A stretch of DNA of 64,000 nucleotides, taken from the NCBI RefSeq assembly GCF_024539815.1, contig NZ_JAHHIU010000036.1, positions 1-64,000 on the forward strand, given 5' to 3'. Under the pieces are notes generated by a model. That model was not told the DNA's origin and did not search any database. It was given only the letters and a program-made list of their open reading frames with translations. The stretch is from Streptomyces hayashii. Its GTDB lineage: Bacteria > Actinomycetota > Actinomycetes > Streptomycetales > Streptomycetaceae. The position numbers and the translations under genes were made by a program. Of the stretch, positions 49,506 to 58,163 are shown piece by piece. How positions within the stretch are numbered: position 1 is the first letter of the stretch; every line of letters starts with the position of its first letter.

Positions 49506-51260
49506 GTGACCATCGCCCCGACCGCCGGCGACCGGCCCCCGTGGCGGCTGCTGCTCGACTATGTGCGGCCGCACCGCCGGGCCCTGTTCACGGGCGCGGT
49601 CCTCTCGCTGGTGACCGGCGCGACCGGGCTGCTGCTGCCGCTCGTGGCACGGAAGTTGATCGACGACCTGGGCCATGACCGGTCGATCACCGGCGCGTTG
49701 TTCGCCCTGACGGCGCTGGTGGTCGCCAACTCGGCGGTGGGCGCGGTGGGTTCGTATGTGCTGCGGCGGACGGCCGAGTCGGTGGTGCTCGGCGCGCGGC
49801 GGGCGTTGTCGTCGTATCTGCTGCGGCTGCGGATCCCGGCGGTGGACCGCAGCGAGCCCGGTGACCTGATGGCCCGCATCACCTCCGACACGACCCTGCT
49901 GCGCGAGGTCACCACGGACTCCCTGGTGGGCCTCGGCACCGGCGGGCTGACGCTGGCCGCCACGGTCGTGATGATGGGCGTGGTCGATCCGGTGCTGCTC
50001 GCGGTCACCCTGGCCGTGATCCTCTGCGCCGGGACGGTCCTCGGGGTGATCGTGCCGCGGATCAACCGGGCGAGCCGGCGCGCGCAGGACGCGGTGGGTG
50101 TGATGGGGGCATCGCTGGAGAGGGTGCTGGGCGCGCTGCGCACGGTGAAGGCGTCGGGCGCCGAGGACCGTGAGGAGGCGACGCTGCACGAGGCCGCCGA
50201 GGAGTCCTGGCGGCAGAGCGTGCGGGCCGCCAAGTGGTCGGCCGCGGCCGGGAACACGGCCGGCCTGGCGATGCAGACGGCGTTCATCACCGTCCTCGCG
50301 GTCGGCGGGGCCCGGGTGGCGACCGGCGCGATCCAGATCGGCACGCTGGTGGCCTTCCTGCTGTACGTGTTCTACCTGATGTCGCCGATCCAGCAGGTCG
50401 TGGGGGCCGTCACCCAGTACCAGACGGGCTCCGCGGCGCTGAGCCGCATCCAGGAGGCCCTGCGGCTGCCCGCCGAACCGGTGTCGCGGCCCGCGACGCT
50501 TCCGGCGCCGGCCGCCGAACCGGCCTCGCTCGCCTTCTCCGACGTCCGTTTCCGTTACGCCGACGACCTGCCTCCCGTCCATCACGGCGTGACGTTCGCC
50601 GTGCCGGCCAGGGGCATGACCGCCTTCGTCGGACCGTCGGGCGCGGGGAAGACCACGGTGTTCTCGCTCGTCGAGCGGTTCTACGACCCCGAGTCCGGCA
50701 CGATCGCCCTCGACGGCCGCGACCTCGCCGACTGGGATCTGTCGCACCTGCGCTCCTCCATCGGCTATGTGGAGCAGGACGCGCCGGTCCTGTCGGGTTC
50801 GCTGCGCGACAACCTGTTGCTGGGAAACGCCGGGGCGGACGACGACGCCGTGCGCAACGTGCTGAAGACGACCCGGCTCGACGACCTCGTCGCCGGACTG
50901 CCCCAGGGGCTGGAGACGCTGGTCGGGCACCGGGGCACCAAGCTGTCCGGCGGAGAGCGGCAGCGGGTGGCCATCGCCCGCGCTCTGCTGCGCCGCCCCC
51001 GGCTGCTGCTGCTGGACGAGGCGACCTCGCAGCTGGACGCCGTGAACGAGGCCGCGCTGCGCGACACCGTGGCCGACGTCGCCCGCACGACGACCGTCCT
51101 GGTCGTGGCCCACCGGCTGTCGACGGTCACGATGGCCGACCGGATCGTCGTCATGGACGCGGGCCGGGTCCGGGCGGTGGGCACGCACCGCGAGCTCGTG
51201 GCGGCCGACCCGCTCTACGCGGAGCTCGCGGCGACCCAGTTCCTCGCGACGTTCGACTGA
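49506..51260 (+). CDS. ABC exporter half-transporter (membrane plus ATPase domain)
   Basis: A 584-aa type IV ABC half-transporter. The N-terminal half has six membrane segments with [20 protein letters not shown] in the coupling region; the ATPase has Walker [21 protein letters not shown], signature [19 protein letters not shown], Walker [13 protein letters not shown] and the H-loop VVAHRL. It should act as a homodimer exporting lipids, drugs or peptides; the substrate is not predictable. GTG 49506 follows GAGGAG. It diverges from the mscR operon. Confidence 0.92.
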   Translation: MTIAPTAGDRPPWRLLLDYVRPHRRALFTGAVLSLVTGATGLLLPLVARKLIDDLGHDRSITGALFALTALVVANSAVGAVGSYVLRRTAESVVLGARRALSSYLLRLRIPAVDRSEPGDLMARITSDTTLLREVTTDSLVGLGTGGLTLAATVVMMGVVDPVLLAVTLAVILCAGTVLGVIVPRINRASRRAQDAVGVMGASLERVLGALRTVKASGAEDREEATLHEAAEESWRQSVRAAKWSAAAGNTAGLAMQTAFITVLAVGGARVATGAIQIGTLVAFLLYVFYLMSPIQQVVGAVTQYQTGSAALSRIQEALRLPAEPVSRPATLPAPAAEPASLAFSDVRFRYADDLPPVHHGVTFAVPARGMTAFVGPSGAGKTTVFSLVERFYDPESGTIALDGRDLADWDLSHLRSSIGYVEQDAPVLSGSLRDNLLLGNAGADDDAVRNVLKTTRLDDLVAGLPQGLETLVGHRGTKLSGGERQRVAIARALLRRPRLLLLDEATSQLDAVNEAALRDTVADVARTTTVLVVAHRLSTVTMADRIVVMDAGRVRAVGTHRELVAADPLYAELAATQFLATFD

Positions 51261-51329
51261 GCCCGCCGGACGGGTGCGCCCGCGCGGTCGGGAAGGGGCC
51301 GCGGGGCCGGACAGGCAGGCGGATACGGG

Positions 51330-51363
51330 GCGGGGGCCGCCCGGTCGTCCGGACGGCCCCCGC
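51330..51363. terminator. Strong bidirectional terminator
   Basis: GCGGGGGCCG (51330-51339) and CGGCCCCCGC (51354-51363) are exact complements with an inner CCGG/CCGG stem. It lies between the convergent ABC exporter gene and a small secreted-protein gene. Confidence 0.8.
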
Positions 51364-51379
51364 GGGGGAGGTGCGACGC

Positions 51380-51667
51380 TCAGGTCAGCAGCCCGGTGAC
51401 CGGGGCGACGAGGTCGGTGACCTGGTGCAGTTCGTTGAGCTGCTGGAGCTGGGTCACCTTGTTCAGCTCGCCGAGCTGGCGGGAGACCGGCGGGAGTTCG
51501 GCCCGGTGCGCCGGAGGGATCTGGCCCGCGACCAGCGTGTCCAGCGTGGTCATCGGGTTGAGCTGTCCGGCGGCCGGGGCGTCGGCCGCGCTCGCCATGG
51601 GCGCCGCGAGGCCCGTGACTCCTGCGGCGAGAGCGGCGATTGCGGCGATGCGTCGAGTGGAGATCAT
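51380..51667 (-). CDS. Small secreted protein
   Basis: A 95-aa exported protein. Signal peptide 1-28 (STRRIAAIAALAAGVTGLAA ... ASA). The mature 67 residues are helical with heptad-like leucines (RQLGELNKVTQLQQLNELHQ). Proteins like this are common in streptomycetes; function is unknown. GAGGGC is just before ATG 51667. Confidence 0.75.
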   Translation of the reverse strand: MISTRRIAAIAALAAGVTGLAAPMASAADAPAAGQLNPMTTLDTLVAGQIPPAHRAELPPVSRQLGELNKVTQLQQLNELHQVTDLVAPVTGLLT

Positions 51668-51841
51668 GCCCTCAGCAACGCCGTGGACGCCTTCGGGGAC
51701 ACGGGCGGCCGCCCGCGCTCACCCGACAGGCGGAGGGACCCGGCCCCGCTTGCCGAGCCCGGCGGGCGGGAGGAGCCTCGAAGGTGAGGGGCCGGCGGCC
51801 CGCCCTTCCACCCTGGGCCACGGCCCTCGGAGGAGGTCATC

Positions 51842-52207
51842 ATGGGCACCGCGGCAGGCTCCGCCTTCGACACCGAGACCCTGCGCAGGGGCATCGAAGG
51901 ACGGACACCGACGACATTGCTGTCGCTCTACGCCGACGACGCGGAACTGCGCGTCGTCGACCACCAGGCGCAACCGAGCCACCCGAGGACGTTGCACGGC
52001 CGGGACGAGATCGCCCGGATGCTGGACGACGTCTACAGCAGGGACATGACCCACAAGCTGGAGGAGTGCATCGTCCAGGGCGATCGCGCCGCCTTCAGCG
52101 AGTCCTGCCGGTATGCGGACGGCGTGCGCGTTCTGTCCGAGTCGATGATCACGCTGCGGGACGGCAAGATCGTCGAGCAGACGATGATCCAGGCATGGGA
52201 CGAGTAG
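51842..52207 (+). CDS. NTF2-like / SnoaL-fold protein
   Basis: A 121-aa NTF2-fold protein: TLLSLYADDAELRVVDHQAQ, GRDEIARMLDDVYSRDMTHK and VRVLSESMITLRDGKIVEQT are typical of the SnoaL-like group. No catalytic set can be fixed. GGAGG precedes ATG 51842. A hairpin terminator follows 16 bases after the stop. Confidence 0.78.
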   Translation: MGTAAGSAFDTETLRRGIEGRTPTTLLSLYADDAELRVVDHQAQPSHPRTLHGRDEIARMLDDVYSRDMTHKLEECIVQGDRAAFSESCRYADGVRVLSESMITLRDGKIVEQTMIQAWDE

Positions 52208-52223
52208 GGAGGAAAGCCGCCAG

Positions 52224-52254
52224 GGTCCAGGTCACCTCCCGGCTGACCTGGACC
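52224..52254 (+). terminator. Terminator of the SnoaL-like gene
   Basis: GGTCCAGGTCA (52224-52234) and TGACCTGGACC (52244-52254) are perfect 11-base arms around a 9-base loop. Nothing with coding support is seen between this hairpin and the next at 52458. Confidence 0.8.
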
Positions 52255-52457
52255 TTCTCGGCGACGGCACGGCTGGGGCGCTCGCGCACGACGGGCTCGC
52301 GGCTGCCGGCGCCCGCTTCGGCGGCGGGCCGGCGCGTCGGTCTGGCCCTGTTGTGGACCGCGCTGCGCGCGGCGCGCCCCCGCCCTTCTCTGCCGTCTCC
52401 GTGTCCGTCTCCCCGCGCCGCCCGAACGCGACGCGGCCGCCGCCGCTGAGGCGCACC

Positions 52458-52494
52458 TCGCCCCCCGGGACGCGGAGTCGACCGGGGGGCGAGG
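52458..52494 (-). terminator. Terminator of the alpha-galactosidase gene
   Basis: CTCGCCCCCCGG (52458-52469) pairs with CCGGGGGGCGAG (52483-52494), a perfect 12-base stem with a 13-base loop, 37 bases beyond the stop codon of the minus-strand gene. Confidence 0.8.
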
Positions 52495-52531
52495 GTCCGA
52501 GGCGGTGGTGCGACCCCGCGTCAGGTCCGGT

Positions 52532-54490
52532 TCAGTCGAGGGTCCACTTCTGGTTGTCGGCGCCGCCGCACGACCACAGCACGATCGGGGTGCGGTTCGC
52601 CGTGCCCGCCCCGTTCGCGTCCAGGCACAGGCCCGCGTTGACGTTGGTGATGGTGCCGTCGCCGTTGACGTTCCACTTCTGGTTGCTCTGCCCGGTGCAG
52701 TCCCAGACGACGACCTTGGTGCCGTTGGCGGTGCCGTGGTCGTAGGCGTCGAGGCACTTGTCGCCGTACACCACGAGTTCCTTGCGGGAGGTGTACGTCC
52801 AGGCCTGGTTGGAGCCGCCGTTGCAGTCCCAGATCTCGGCCTGCGTGCCGTTGGCGATGGTGGAGTCGAACATGTCGAGGCAGCGGCCGGACTGTCTGCC
52901 GACGACGAGGCTGCCGTTCGTGCCGGGCAGGGGTCTGACCGTGATGTCCGCGAGGGTGGGGGCGCCGGTGAAGTCGAGCGTGTTGGCGGCGCCCTTGGAC
53001 AGGGCGACCTGCACGGAGACCGTGCCCTGGGCGGAGCCCGTCGGCGGGAAGGAGACCGTCGTCGCGGTCTGGCCGTCGACCTTCAAAGTCGCGGTGCGGG
53101 CGGTGGCGGCGGTGTTGGTGTAGGCGACGTCGACGACCTTGAGGCCGGTGCTGCCGGCGACCACGCCGGAGAAGCTCGACGTGCCGGTGTAGGTGCTGCT
53201 CGACGCCTCTGTGCCGCCGCTGACGGTGAGCAGGACCGAGCCGCCCGCCGGGACGTTCGCCGTGTAGCCGGTGGCGTAGGAGCCGAGGTCGGCGCGGGCC
53301 CACGGGTCGCGGACGGTGGCGGAGGCGCCGGTCAGCCCCAGGTCGGCCCAGCGGGCGGTGATGTTCGCGGCGGCGGAGGTGCGGTTGAGCAGGACCACGG
53401 CCCGCTTGCCGGAGCCGGCGAGGACCTTTCCGTACACCTGGAGCCCGCTGCCGTCCTCGGCGACCTCGACGCCCTGCAGGCCGCGGGCGTCCTGGTCGAC
53501 GGCGACGACCTCGGGGTTCTTGAGGATGTTCGCCGTCTCGGTCGTCATCGTGGTGAGGTCGTTGCCGGCGAGGAGCGGCGCGCCGGAGATCGCCCACAGG
53601 TTCATGTGGGTGCGGTTCTGGGCGGCGGTGAAGCCGTCCATGCCGACCATCAGCATGTCCGGGTCGTTGTAGTAACCGGTGTGCTGGGCGGTGGGGTGGA
53701 TGTTGCGGTCGTAGTTGGTCAGCAGGTTGGCCATGGACGGCTTGTTGCCGAACAGGATGATGTCGTCGTTGGTCCGCCACATCGCCCCCTGCCCCGGCGC
53801 CCAGTTCCACGGGTTCTGGCGGCCCCAGTTGCACAGCGACAGGGTCATCGGACGGCCGGTCGCGGTCGTGGCCTTCGTGATCGCGCCGCTGATGGCGCGG
53901 TACGTCGTCGCCGCGTCGAGTCCCTCGGCGTCGCCGCCGCACCAGTCGACCTTCACGAAGTCGAAGCCCCACTGCGAGAACTGCAGCATGTCCTGGTCGT
54001 AGTGGCCCTCGCTGCCGCTGCCCGGAGCGGCGGGGCGGCCGGTCGGGTAGTAGTAGCCGCAGCCGTCCTTGCCGGCGTCGGTGTAGATGCCGGCCTTCAG
54101 CCCCTTGCCGTGGATGTAGTCGGCGATGGCCTTCATGCCGCCGGGCCACTCGGACTGGTCGACGGTGATGTTCCCCGCGCTGTCGCGGGTGCCCTGCCAC
54201 CAGCCCTCGTCGATGTTGATGTACTGGTATCCGGCCGCCGGCAGGCCGGAGGCGACGAACGCGTCGACCTGCCGCTTGATGACGTTGTAGTCGATCTTCG
54301 CGGCGAAGCTGTTCCACGAGGCCCAGCCCATCGGGGCGGCCGGCACGGCGATCTGGCGCGAGGTCGCGGCCTGGGCCGTGCCGGGCTGCGCGAACAGCAG
54401 GGCGGCGGTCGCCGTCAGCAGCAGGGCGAGCGCCCGCGCGGCGGCGGATCTGCCGCGGCGGAGGAGGCGGGAGCGTGGTGGGGGGAACAT
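52532..54490 (-). CDS. Secreted GH27 alpha-galactosidase with ricin-type lectin domain
   Basis: A 652-aa secreted glycosidase. Signal peptide about 1-41. The GH27 barrel (45-400) has MGWASWNSFAAKID, the nucleophile D182 in FVKVDWCGG, and acid/base D242/243 in MWRTNDDI, with YYNDPDMLMVG. A galactose-binding-like beta domain (about 430-520) follows, then a C-terminal ricin-B/CBM13 lectin with QxW repeats (SNQAWTY, SNQKWNV, DNQKWTLD). It releases terminal alpha-galactose from polymers such as galactomannan or oligosaccharides. ATG 54490 is used; upstream of it lies an overlapping palindrome set. Confidence 0.93.
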   Translation of the reverse strand: MFPPPRSRLLRRGRSAAARALALLLTATAALLFAQPGTAQAATSRQIAVPAAPMGWASWNSFAAKIDYNVIKRQVDAFVASGLPAAGYQYINIDEGWWQGTRDSAGNITVDQSEWPGGMKAIADYIHGKGLKAGIYTDAGKDGCGYYYPTGRPAAPGSGSEGHYDQDMLQFSQWGFDFVKVDWCGGDAEGLDAATTYRAISGAITKATTATGRPMTLSLCNWGRQNPWNWAPGQGAMWRTNDDIILFGNKPSMANLLTNYDRNIHPTAQHTGYYNDPDMLMVGMDGFTAAQNRTHMNLWAISGAPLLAGNDLTTMTTETANILKNPEVVAVDQDARGLQGVEVAEDGSGLQVYGKVLAGSGKRAVVLLNRTSAAANITARWADLGLTGASATVRDPWARADLGSYATGYTANVPAGGSVLLTVSGGTEASSSTYTGTSSFSGVVAGSTGLKVVDVAYTNTAATARTATLKVDGQTATTVSFPPTGSAQGTVSVQVALSKGAANTLDFTGAPTLADITVRPLPGTNGSLVVGRQSGRCLDMFDSTIANGTQAEIWDCNGGSNQAWTYTSRKELVVYGDKCLDAYDHGTANGTKVVVWDCTGQSNQKWNVNGDGTITNVNAGLCLDANGAGTANRTPIVLWSCGGADNQKWTLD

Positions 54491-54505
54491 GCGGCGGCTC
54501 CGGAA

Positions 54506-54527
54506 TTCGAACTTTCGACATATCGAA
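54506..54527 (-). promoter_or_regulatory. Overlapping TCGAA palindromes upstream of alpha-galactosidase
   Basis: TCGAA-CT-TTCGA (54507-54518) overlaps TTCGA-CATA-TCGAA (54514-54527). Both are perfect inverted repeats and lie 17-37 bases upstream of the alpha-galactosidase start, the usual place for an operator. The region is unusually AT-rich for this genome. The cognate regulator is not identified. Confidence 0.5.
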
Positions 54528-54691
54528 CGTGGATCGGCTGAGCGAACGTGGTGCGCGCCGAAAGTAGGGCCGCCGGAGGGCAAAGTCAACGGCTGCGACA
54601 GAAGTGGCGCAGCCGCCGACCGGACGCCAAGTGGCTGTTTCCCCACGGTCGTTCGCTCCCCTTCGGGTCCGGCCCCGCCATACTGTGCGTC

Positions 54692-55951
54692 GTGCGAGTG
54701 GCGATCATGACGGCGGGATCCCGGGGCGACGTCGCCCCCTTCACAGGGCTGGGGCATGCGCTGGTGGGCGCGGGACACGAGGTCACCCTCGTCACCCATG
54801 CGCGGTTCGCGCCCTTGGTGGCCGGCTCGGGGGTGGGCTTCCACGCGCTGCCGCTCGATCCGCGGGCCGAGCTGGAGTCCGAGCGCGGCCGGGGACTGCA
54901 CCGCAGCGCGACCGGCCCCGGCAAGCTGCTGCGGGTGGGCCGGATGGCCCGGGCGCTGGTCGGCCGGATGACCGACGATCTGCTGACCGCCGCCGGGTCC
55001 AACGACGCCCTGCTGCTGTCCGCCTCACTGGCTCCGCTCGGGCACGCCATCGCCGAGGGCCTGTCCCTGCCCAGCCTCGGCCTCTACCTCCAGCCCTTCG
55101 CCCCCACCCGGGAGTTCGCGCCGCCGATGCTGGGCGGCGGTTCCTGGGGGGCGGTCGGCAACCGGCTGGCCGCGCACGGCGTCGGCATGGCCGTCGAGCA
55201 GATCTTCGCCCCGGTCGTGCCGGCGGTGCGGGCCCGGCTGGGCCTGCCCGCCGCGCCCCGCGCCCTGCCGGCCCGGCGCCGGACCGGCTGGCCCGTCCTG
55301 CACGGCTTCAGCCCGCTGGTGCTCCCCCGCCCCCGGGACTGGCGCGCGGAGCTGGACGTCACCGGCTACTGGTGGCCGTACGACCGTGAGACGCGGCTGC
55401 CCGCCACGCTCCGGGAGTTCCTGGACGCGGGGCCGCCGCCGGTCTTCGTCGGCCTGGGCAGCGCGACCGTGCCCGATCCCGGGCGGCTCAGCGCCGAGAT
55501 CGTCCGGGCCCTGCGCCGGGCGGGGCTGCGCGGGGTGATCCAGCGCGGCTGGGCGGGTCTCACGGCCGACGGCGACGACATGCTGACGGTCGAGGACGTC
55601 CCGCACGCGCTGCTCTTCCCGGAGACGGCCGCGGTGGTCCACCACTGCGGGGCGGGCACCACGGCGGCCGGCGTGCGGGCCGGGGTCCCGGCGGTGCCGG
55701 TGCCGATCCAGTTCGACGAGGCGTTCTGGGCCGACCGCCTGGTCGCGCTCGGCGTGGCCCCGGCCTCGCTCCCCCTGCGCCGGCTGACCGCCGACACCCT
55801 CGCCGCCGCCCTGGTGCGGGCCACCGGATCCCCCGGAATCCGCGAGCGCGCCCGCGAGCTGGGGGCCCGGGTGCGCGCGGAGGACGGGGTGGCGCCCGTG
55901 GTGGAGGCGGTGGCCGCGTTGCCGGCCGACCGGCCCGGCCCGGCGGGTTAG
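54692..55951 (+). CDS. GT1 family glycosyltransferase
   Basis: A 419-aa UDP-sugar glycosyltransferase like macrolide and sterol glucosyltransferases. N-terminal RVAIMTAGSRGDVAPFTGLG acceptor domain; C-terminal donor-binding region VEDVPHALLFPETAAVVHHC followed by GAGTTAAGVRAGVPAVPVPI and FDEAFWADRLVALGVAP. GTG 54692 is preceded at 7 bases by CATACTGT, which resembles a -10 element, so it is probably a leaderless message. Its stop codon overlaps that of a convergent TetR gene by two bases. Confidence 0.87.
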   Translation: MRVAIMTAGSRGDVAPFTGLGHALVGAGHEVTLVTHARFAPLVAGSGVGFHALPLDPRAELESERGRGLHRSATGPGKLLRVGRMARALVGRMTDDLLTAAGSNDALLLSASLAPLGHAIAEGLSLPSLGLYLQPFAPTREFAPPMLGGGSWGAVGNRLAAHGVGMAVEQIFAPVVPAVRARLGLPAAPRALPARRRTGWPVLHGFSPLVLPRPRDWRAELDVTGYWWPYDRETRLPATLREFLDAGPPPVFVGLGSATVPDPGRLSAEIVRALRRAGLRGVIQRGWAGLTADGDDMLTVEDVPHALLFPETAAVVHHCGAGTTAAGVRAGVPAVPVPIQFDEAFWADRLVALGVAPASLPLRRLTADTLAAALVRATGSPGIRERARELGARVRAEDGVAPVVEAVAALPADRPGPAG

Positions 55952-56649
55952 GGGCTCTTCGGTTCGAGACTGCCGGAAGAAGGAGCCTGGGCGGGCGCGG
56001 GGGCCCACCCCGGCGGTCGCAGGGTCCCCAGCAGTTGGCGCACCAGCTCGTCGACCACCTCGTCCAGCGTCGCGTCGACCCAGCCCGCGCTCCAGTCGTG
56101 GAGGAGGCCGTTGACGCTGCCGATGAAGGCGGCGGCCGCGAGGCGGTAGTCGCGGGGGGCCGCCTCGCCGCGCTCGGCCGCGGCCGTCGCCTCGGCGCAG
56201 ATCAGGTCGACCCAGCGGGCGCGTCGCGCCAGGCGCTGTTCCTCCAGGCGGGGGCTCACGCCGACGATCTCGACGAAAGTGATCCGGATCCGGTGCGGGT
56301 CGGTGGTGACGTCGGCCGCGTAGGCGCGGAAGATCGCGGTGACGCGCTCGGCGAGCGGCAGGCCCTGAGCGTCGGCGAAGGCGGCCAGGACCGCTTCCTC
56401 GGCCCAGTCGTTGACCTGTAGATGCAGCGCCGCCAGGACGTCCTCAAGGGTGCGGAACTCCTCGTAGAACTGGCGCGTCGACAGACCGGCCGCCTCGCTG
56501 AGCGACGCGACCGTGGTGCCGCGGTAGCCGGGCCCGCCGCCGAACAGCCGCAGTGCCGCGTCCAGGAATCTTCCCCGGCGTTCGGCCTGCCGCTGCTCCG
56601 CGGACTTGCCGCCGTAACGGCCGGTCGGCGCTCTGAGCCTGCCCGTCAC
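55948..56649 (-). CDS. TetR family transcriptional regulator
   Basis: A 233-aa regulator. The N-terminal HTH is RGRFLDAALRLFGGGPGYRG then TTVASLSEAAGLSTRQFYEEF; the C-terminal helices (LPLAERVTAIFRAYAADVTT, FIGSVNGLLHDWSAGWVDAT) form the ligand domain. GTG 56649 follows GAGGG closely. It converges with the GT1 gene and is divergent from the beta-propeller gene 179 bases away; either may be its target. Confidence 0.88.
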   Translation of the reverse strand: MTGRLRAPTGRYGGKSAEQRQAERRGRFLDAALRLFGGGPGYRGTTVASLSEAAGLSTRQFYEEFRTLEDVLAALHLQVNDWAEEAVLAAFADAQGLPLAERVTAIFRAYAADVTTDPHRIRITFVEIVGVSPRLEEQRLARRARWVDLICAEATAAAERGEAAPRDYRLAAAAFIGSVNGLLHDWSAGWVDATLDEVVDELVRQLLGTLRPPGWAPAPAQAPSSGSLEPKSP

Positions 56650-56828
56650 TGGCCCTCCCTCGTCGCTTCGTGCTGCCCCGCCGTCAATTTTGTCGTGCAC
56701 GGACCCTTGTGGCGAAGGGCACCCCTTCCTTACTTTCCAGTAAGTCAACTCTGAACGCATCCGTGTTCAGATTCGGGCGGCCTTCCGCCCTGCCCCCACG
56801 CCTTCAGCCACCCAGAGGAGAGAGCAGC

Positions 56829-58094
56829 ATGCCTGCCTTCAGATCCAGGCACCTTTGCTCCGTAGCCGCCGCCCTCGTCCTGACCGTCGCCGCCCCGGCG
56901 ACCGCCGCCACCGCCTCTTCCGCCGCCTCCGACGCCTCGACCGCCGCCGCCCTGCGGGAGGTGCTCTTCGTCGGCAACAACTGGGAGGGCACCGCGGACG
57001 TCGTCAGGTCCAGCGGTGACTTCGCCAAGGTCGGCCGGATCAACGTGATCCCCGACAAGGCCGCCCGGATGGCGGAGATCAACGCCGACCCGATCAAGTG
57101 GATCTACTTCCAGGCCATCCGCAACGGGGTCGGCGAGGGCCACGACCAGTTCGTCGACGACATGTACACCACCCCGGACGGCGCGTCGGTGGTCGTCTCC
57201 CGGCCGAGCTTCGCCGACGTCGTCTCCATCGACCTGGCCACCGGGAACATCAACTGGCGCTTCCCGGTGTCCGGTTACCGCTCGGACCACATGGCCGTCT
57301 CACCGGACGGCAAGCGGGTCGCGGTCTCGGCGTCGATCTCGAACACCGTGCACGTCCTGGACATCGTCACCGGCAAGCAGCTCGGTTCGTTCAAGACCGG
57401 CGACAAGCCGCACGAGAACATCTTCACCAGGGACGGCAAGTACATCTACAACATGGCGATCGGCGACGTGAACACCTCGCTCGACGCGCCGTGGCAGGAC
57501 TTCACCAAGGGCGACCGCCGCATCACCGTCGTCGACGCGACCACGTACCAGCAGGTCAAGGTCATCGACATGCGGCAGCGGCTGGACGCGATCGGGCTCA
57601 AGGACTACTCCGACACCGTACGCCCCGCGGTGTTCTCGCCGGACGAGTCCAAGCTGTACTTCCAGGTGTCGTTCTTCAACGGCTTCTTCGAGTACGACCT
57701 CGCCTCGGACCGGATCACCCGGACGAAGACCCTGCCGAAGAACCCGGCGACCAGCGACGACCGCACGACCTTCGTCAACGACTCGCGCCATCACGGCCTC
57801 TCGATGAGCCCCGACGGCAGCAAGCTGTGCGTGGCCGGCACGATGGACGACTACGCGACGATCGTCGACCGCGGCACCCTCCAGGAGGGCCCGCTGGTCA
57901 GCGCCTCCAAGCCCTACTGGGCCACGGTCAGCGGCGACGGCAAGGACTGCGTCATCTCCGAGAGCGGCGCCGACCAGATCACCGCGATCGACTTCGCCAC
58001 CGGTCAGAAGGTCCTGTCGGTGCCGGTGGGCGACCACCCGCAGCGGGTCCGGCTCGGCCATGTGGCGGCGAACTGGACCGGGACCGGCAGCTGA
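56829..58094 (+). CDS. Secreted YncE-like beta-propeller protein
   Basis: A 421-aa exported protein. Signal peptide about 1-27 (RHLCSVAAALVLTVAAPATA). Repeats of beta-propeller blades are clear: MAVSPDGKRVAVSASISNTV, HVLDIVTGKQLGSFKTGDKP, LSMSPDGSKLCVAGTMDDYA and SGDGKDCVISESGADQITAI. This is the YncE/YVTN seven-bladed type; partners and ligands are unknown. GAGGAG precedes ATG 56829. Confidence 0.85.
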   Translation: MPAFRSRHLCSVAAALVLTVAAPATAATASSAASDASTAAALREVLFVGNNWEGTADVVRSSGDFAKVGRINVIPDKAARMAEINADPIKWIYFQAIRNGVGEGHDQFVDDMYTTPDGASVVVSRPSFADVVSIDLATGNINWRFPVSGYRSDHMAVSPDGKRVAVSASISNTVHVLDIVTGKQLGSFKTGDKPHENIFTRDGKYIYNMAIGDVNTSLDAPWQDFTKGDRRITVVDATTYQQVKVIDMRQRLDAIGLKDYSDTVRPAVFSPDESKLYFQVSFFNGFFEYDLASDRITRTKTLPKNPATSDDRTTFVNDSRHHGLSMSPDGSKLCVAGTMDDYATIVDRGTLQEGPLVSASKPYWATVSGDGKDCVISESGADQITAIDFATGQKVLSVPVGDHPQRVRLGHVAANWTGTGS

Positions 58095-58113
58095 CGGCTC
58101 CCCGGCACGGCAG

Positions 58114-58143
58114 GGGTGGGCAGCGGGTGACCGCCGCCCACCC
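58114..58143. terminator. Terminator between convergent genes
   Basis: GGGTGGGC (58114-58121) and GCCCACCC (58136-58143) are exact complements with an inner GCGG/CCGC stem; TTTCGT follows. It separates the beta-propeller and GH5 genes. Confidence 0.8.
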
Positions 58144-58163
58144 TTTCGTCGTGTCCGGCGTGC

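Noticed and set aside
52255..52457. Possible gene remnant between the two hairpins
   Set aside because: Open frames exist but amino-acid content is Arg/Pro/Ala noise and no start site is seen.
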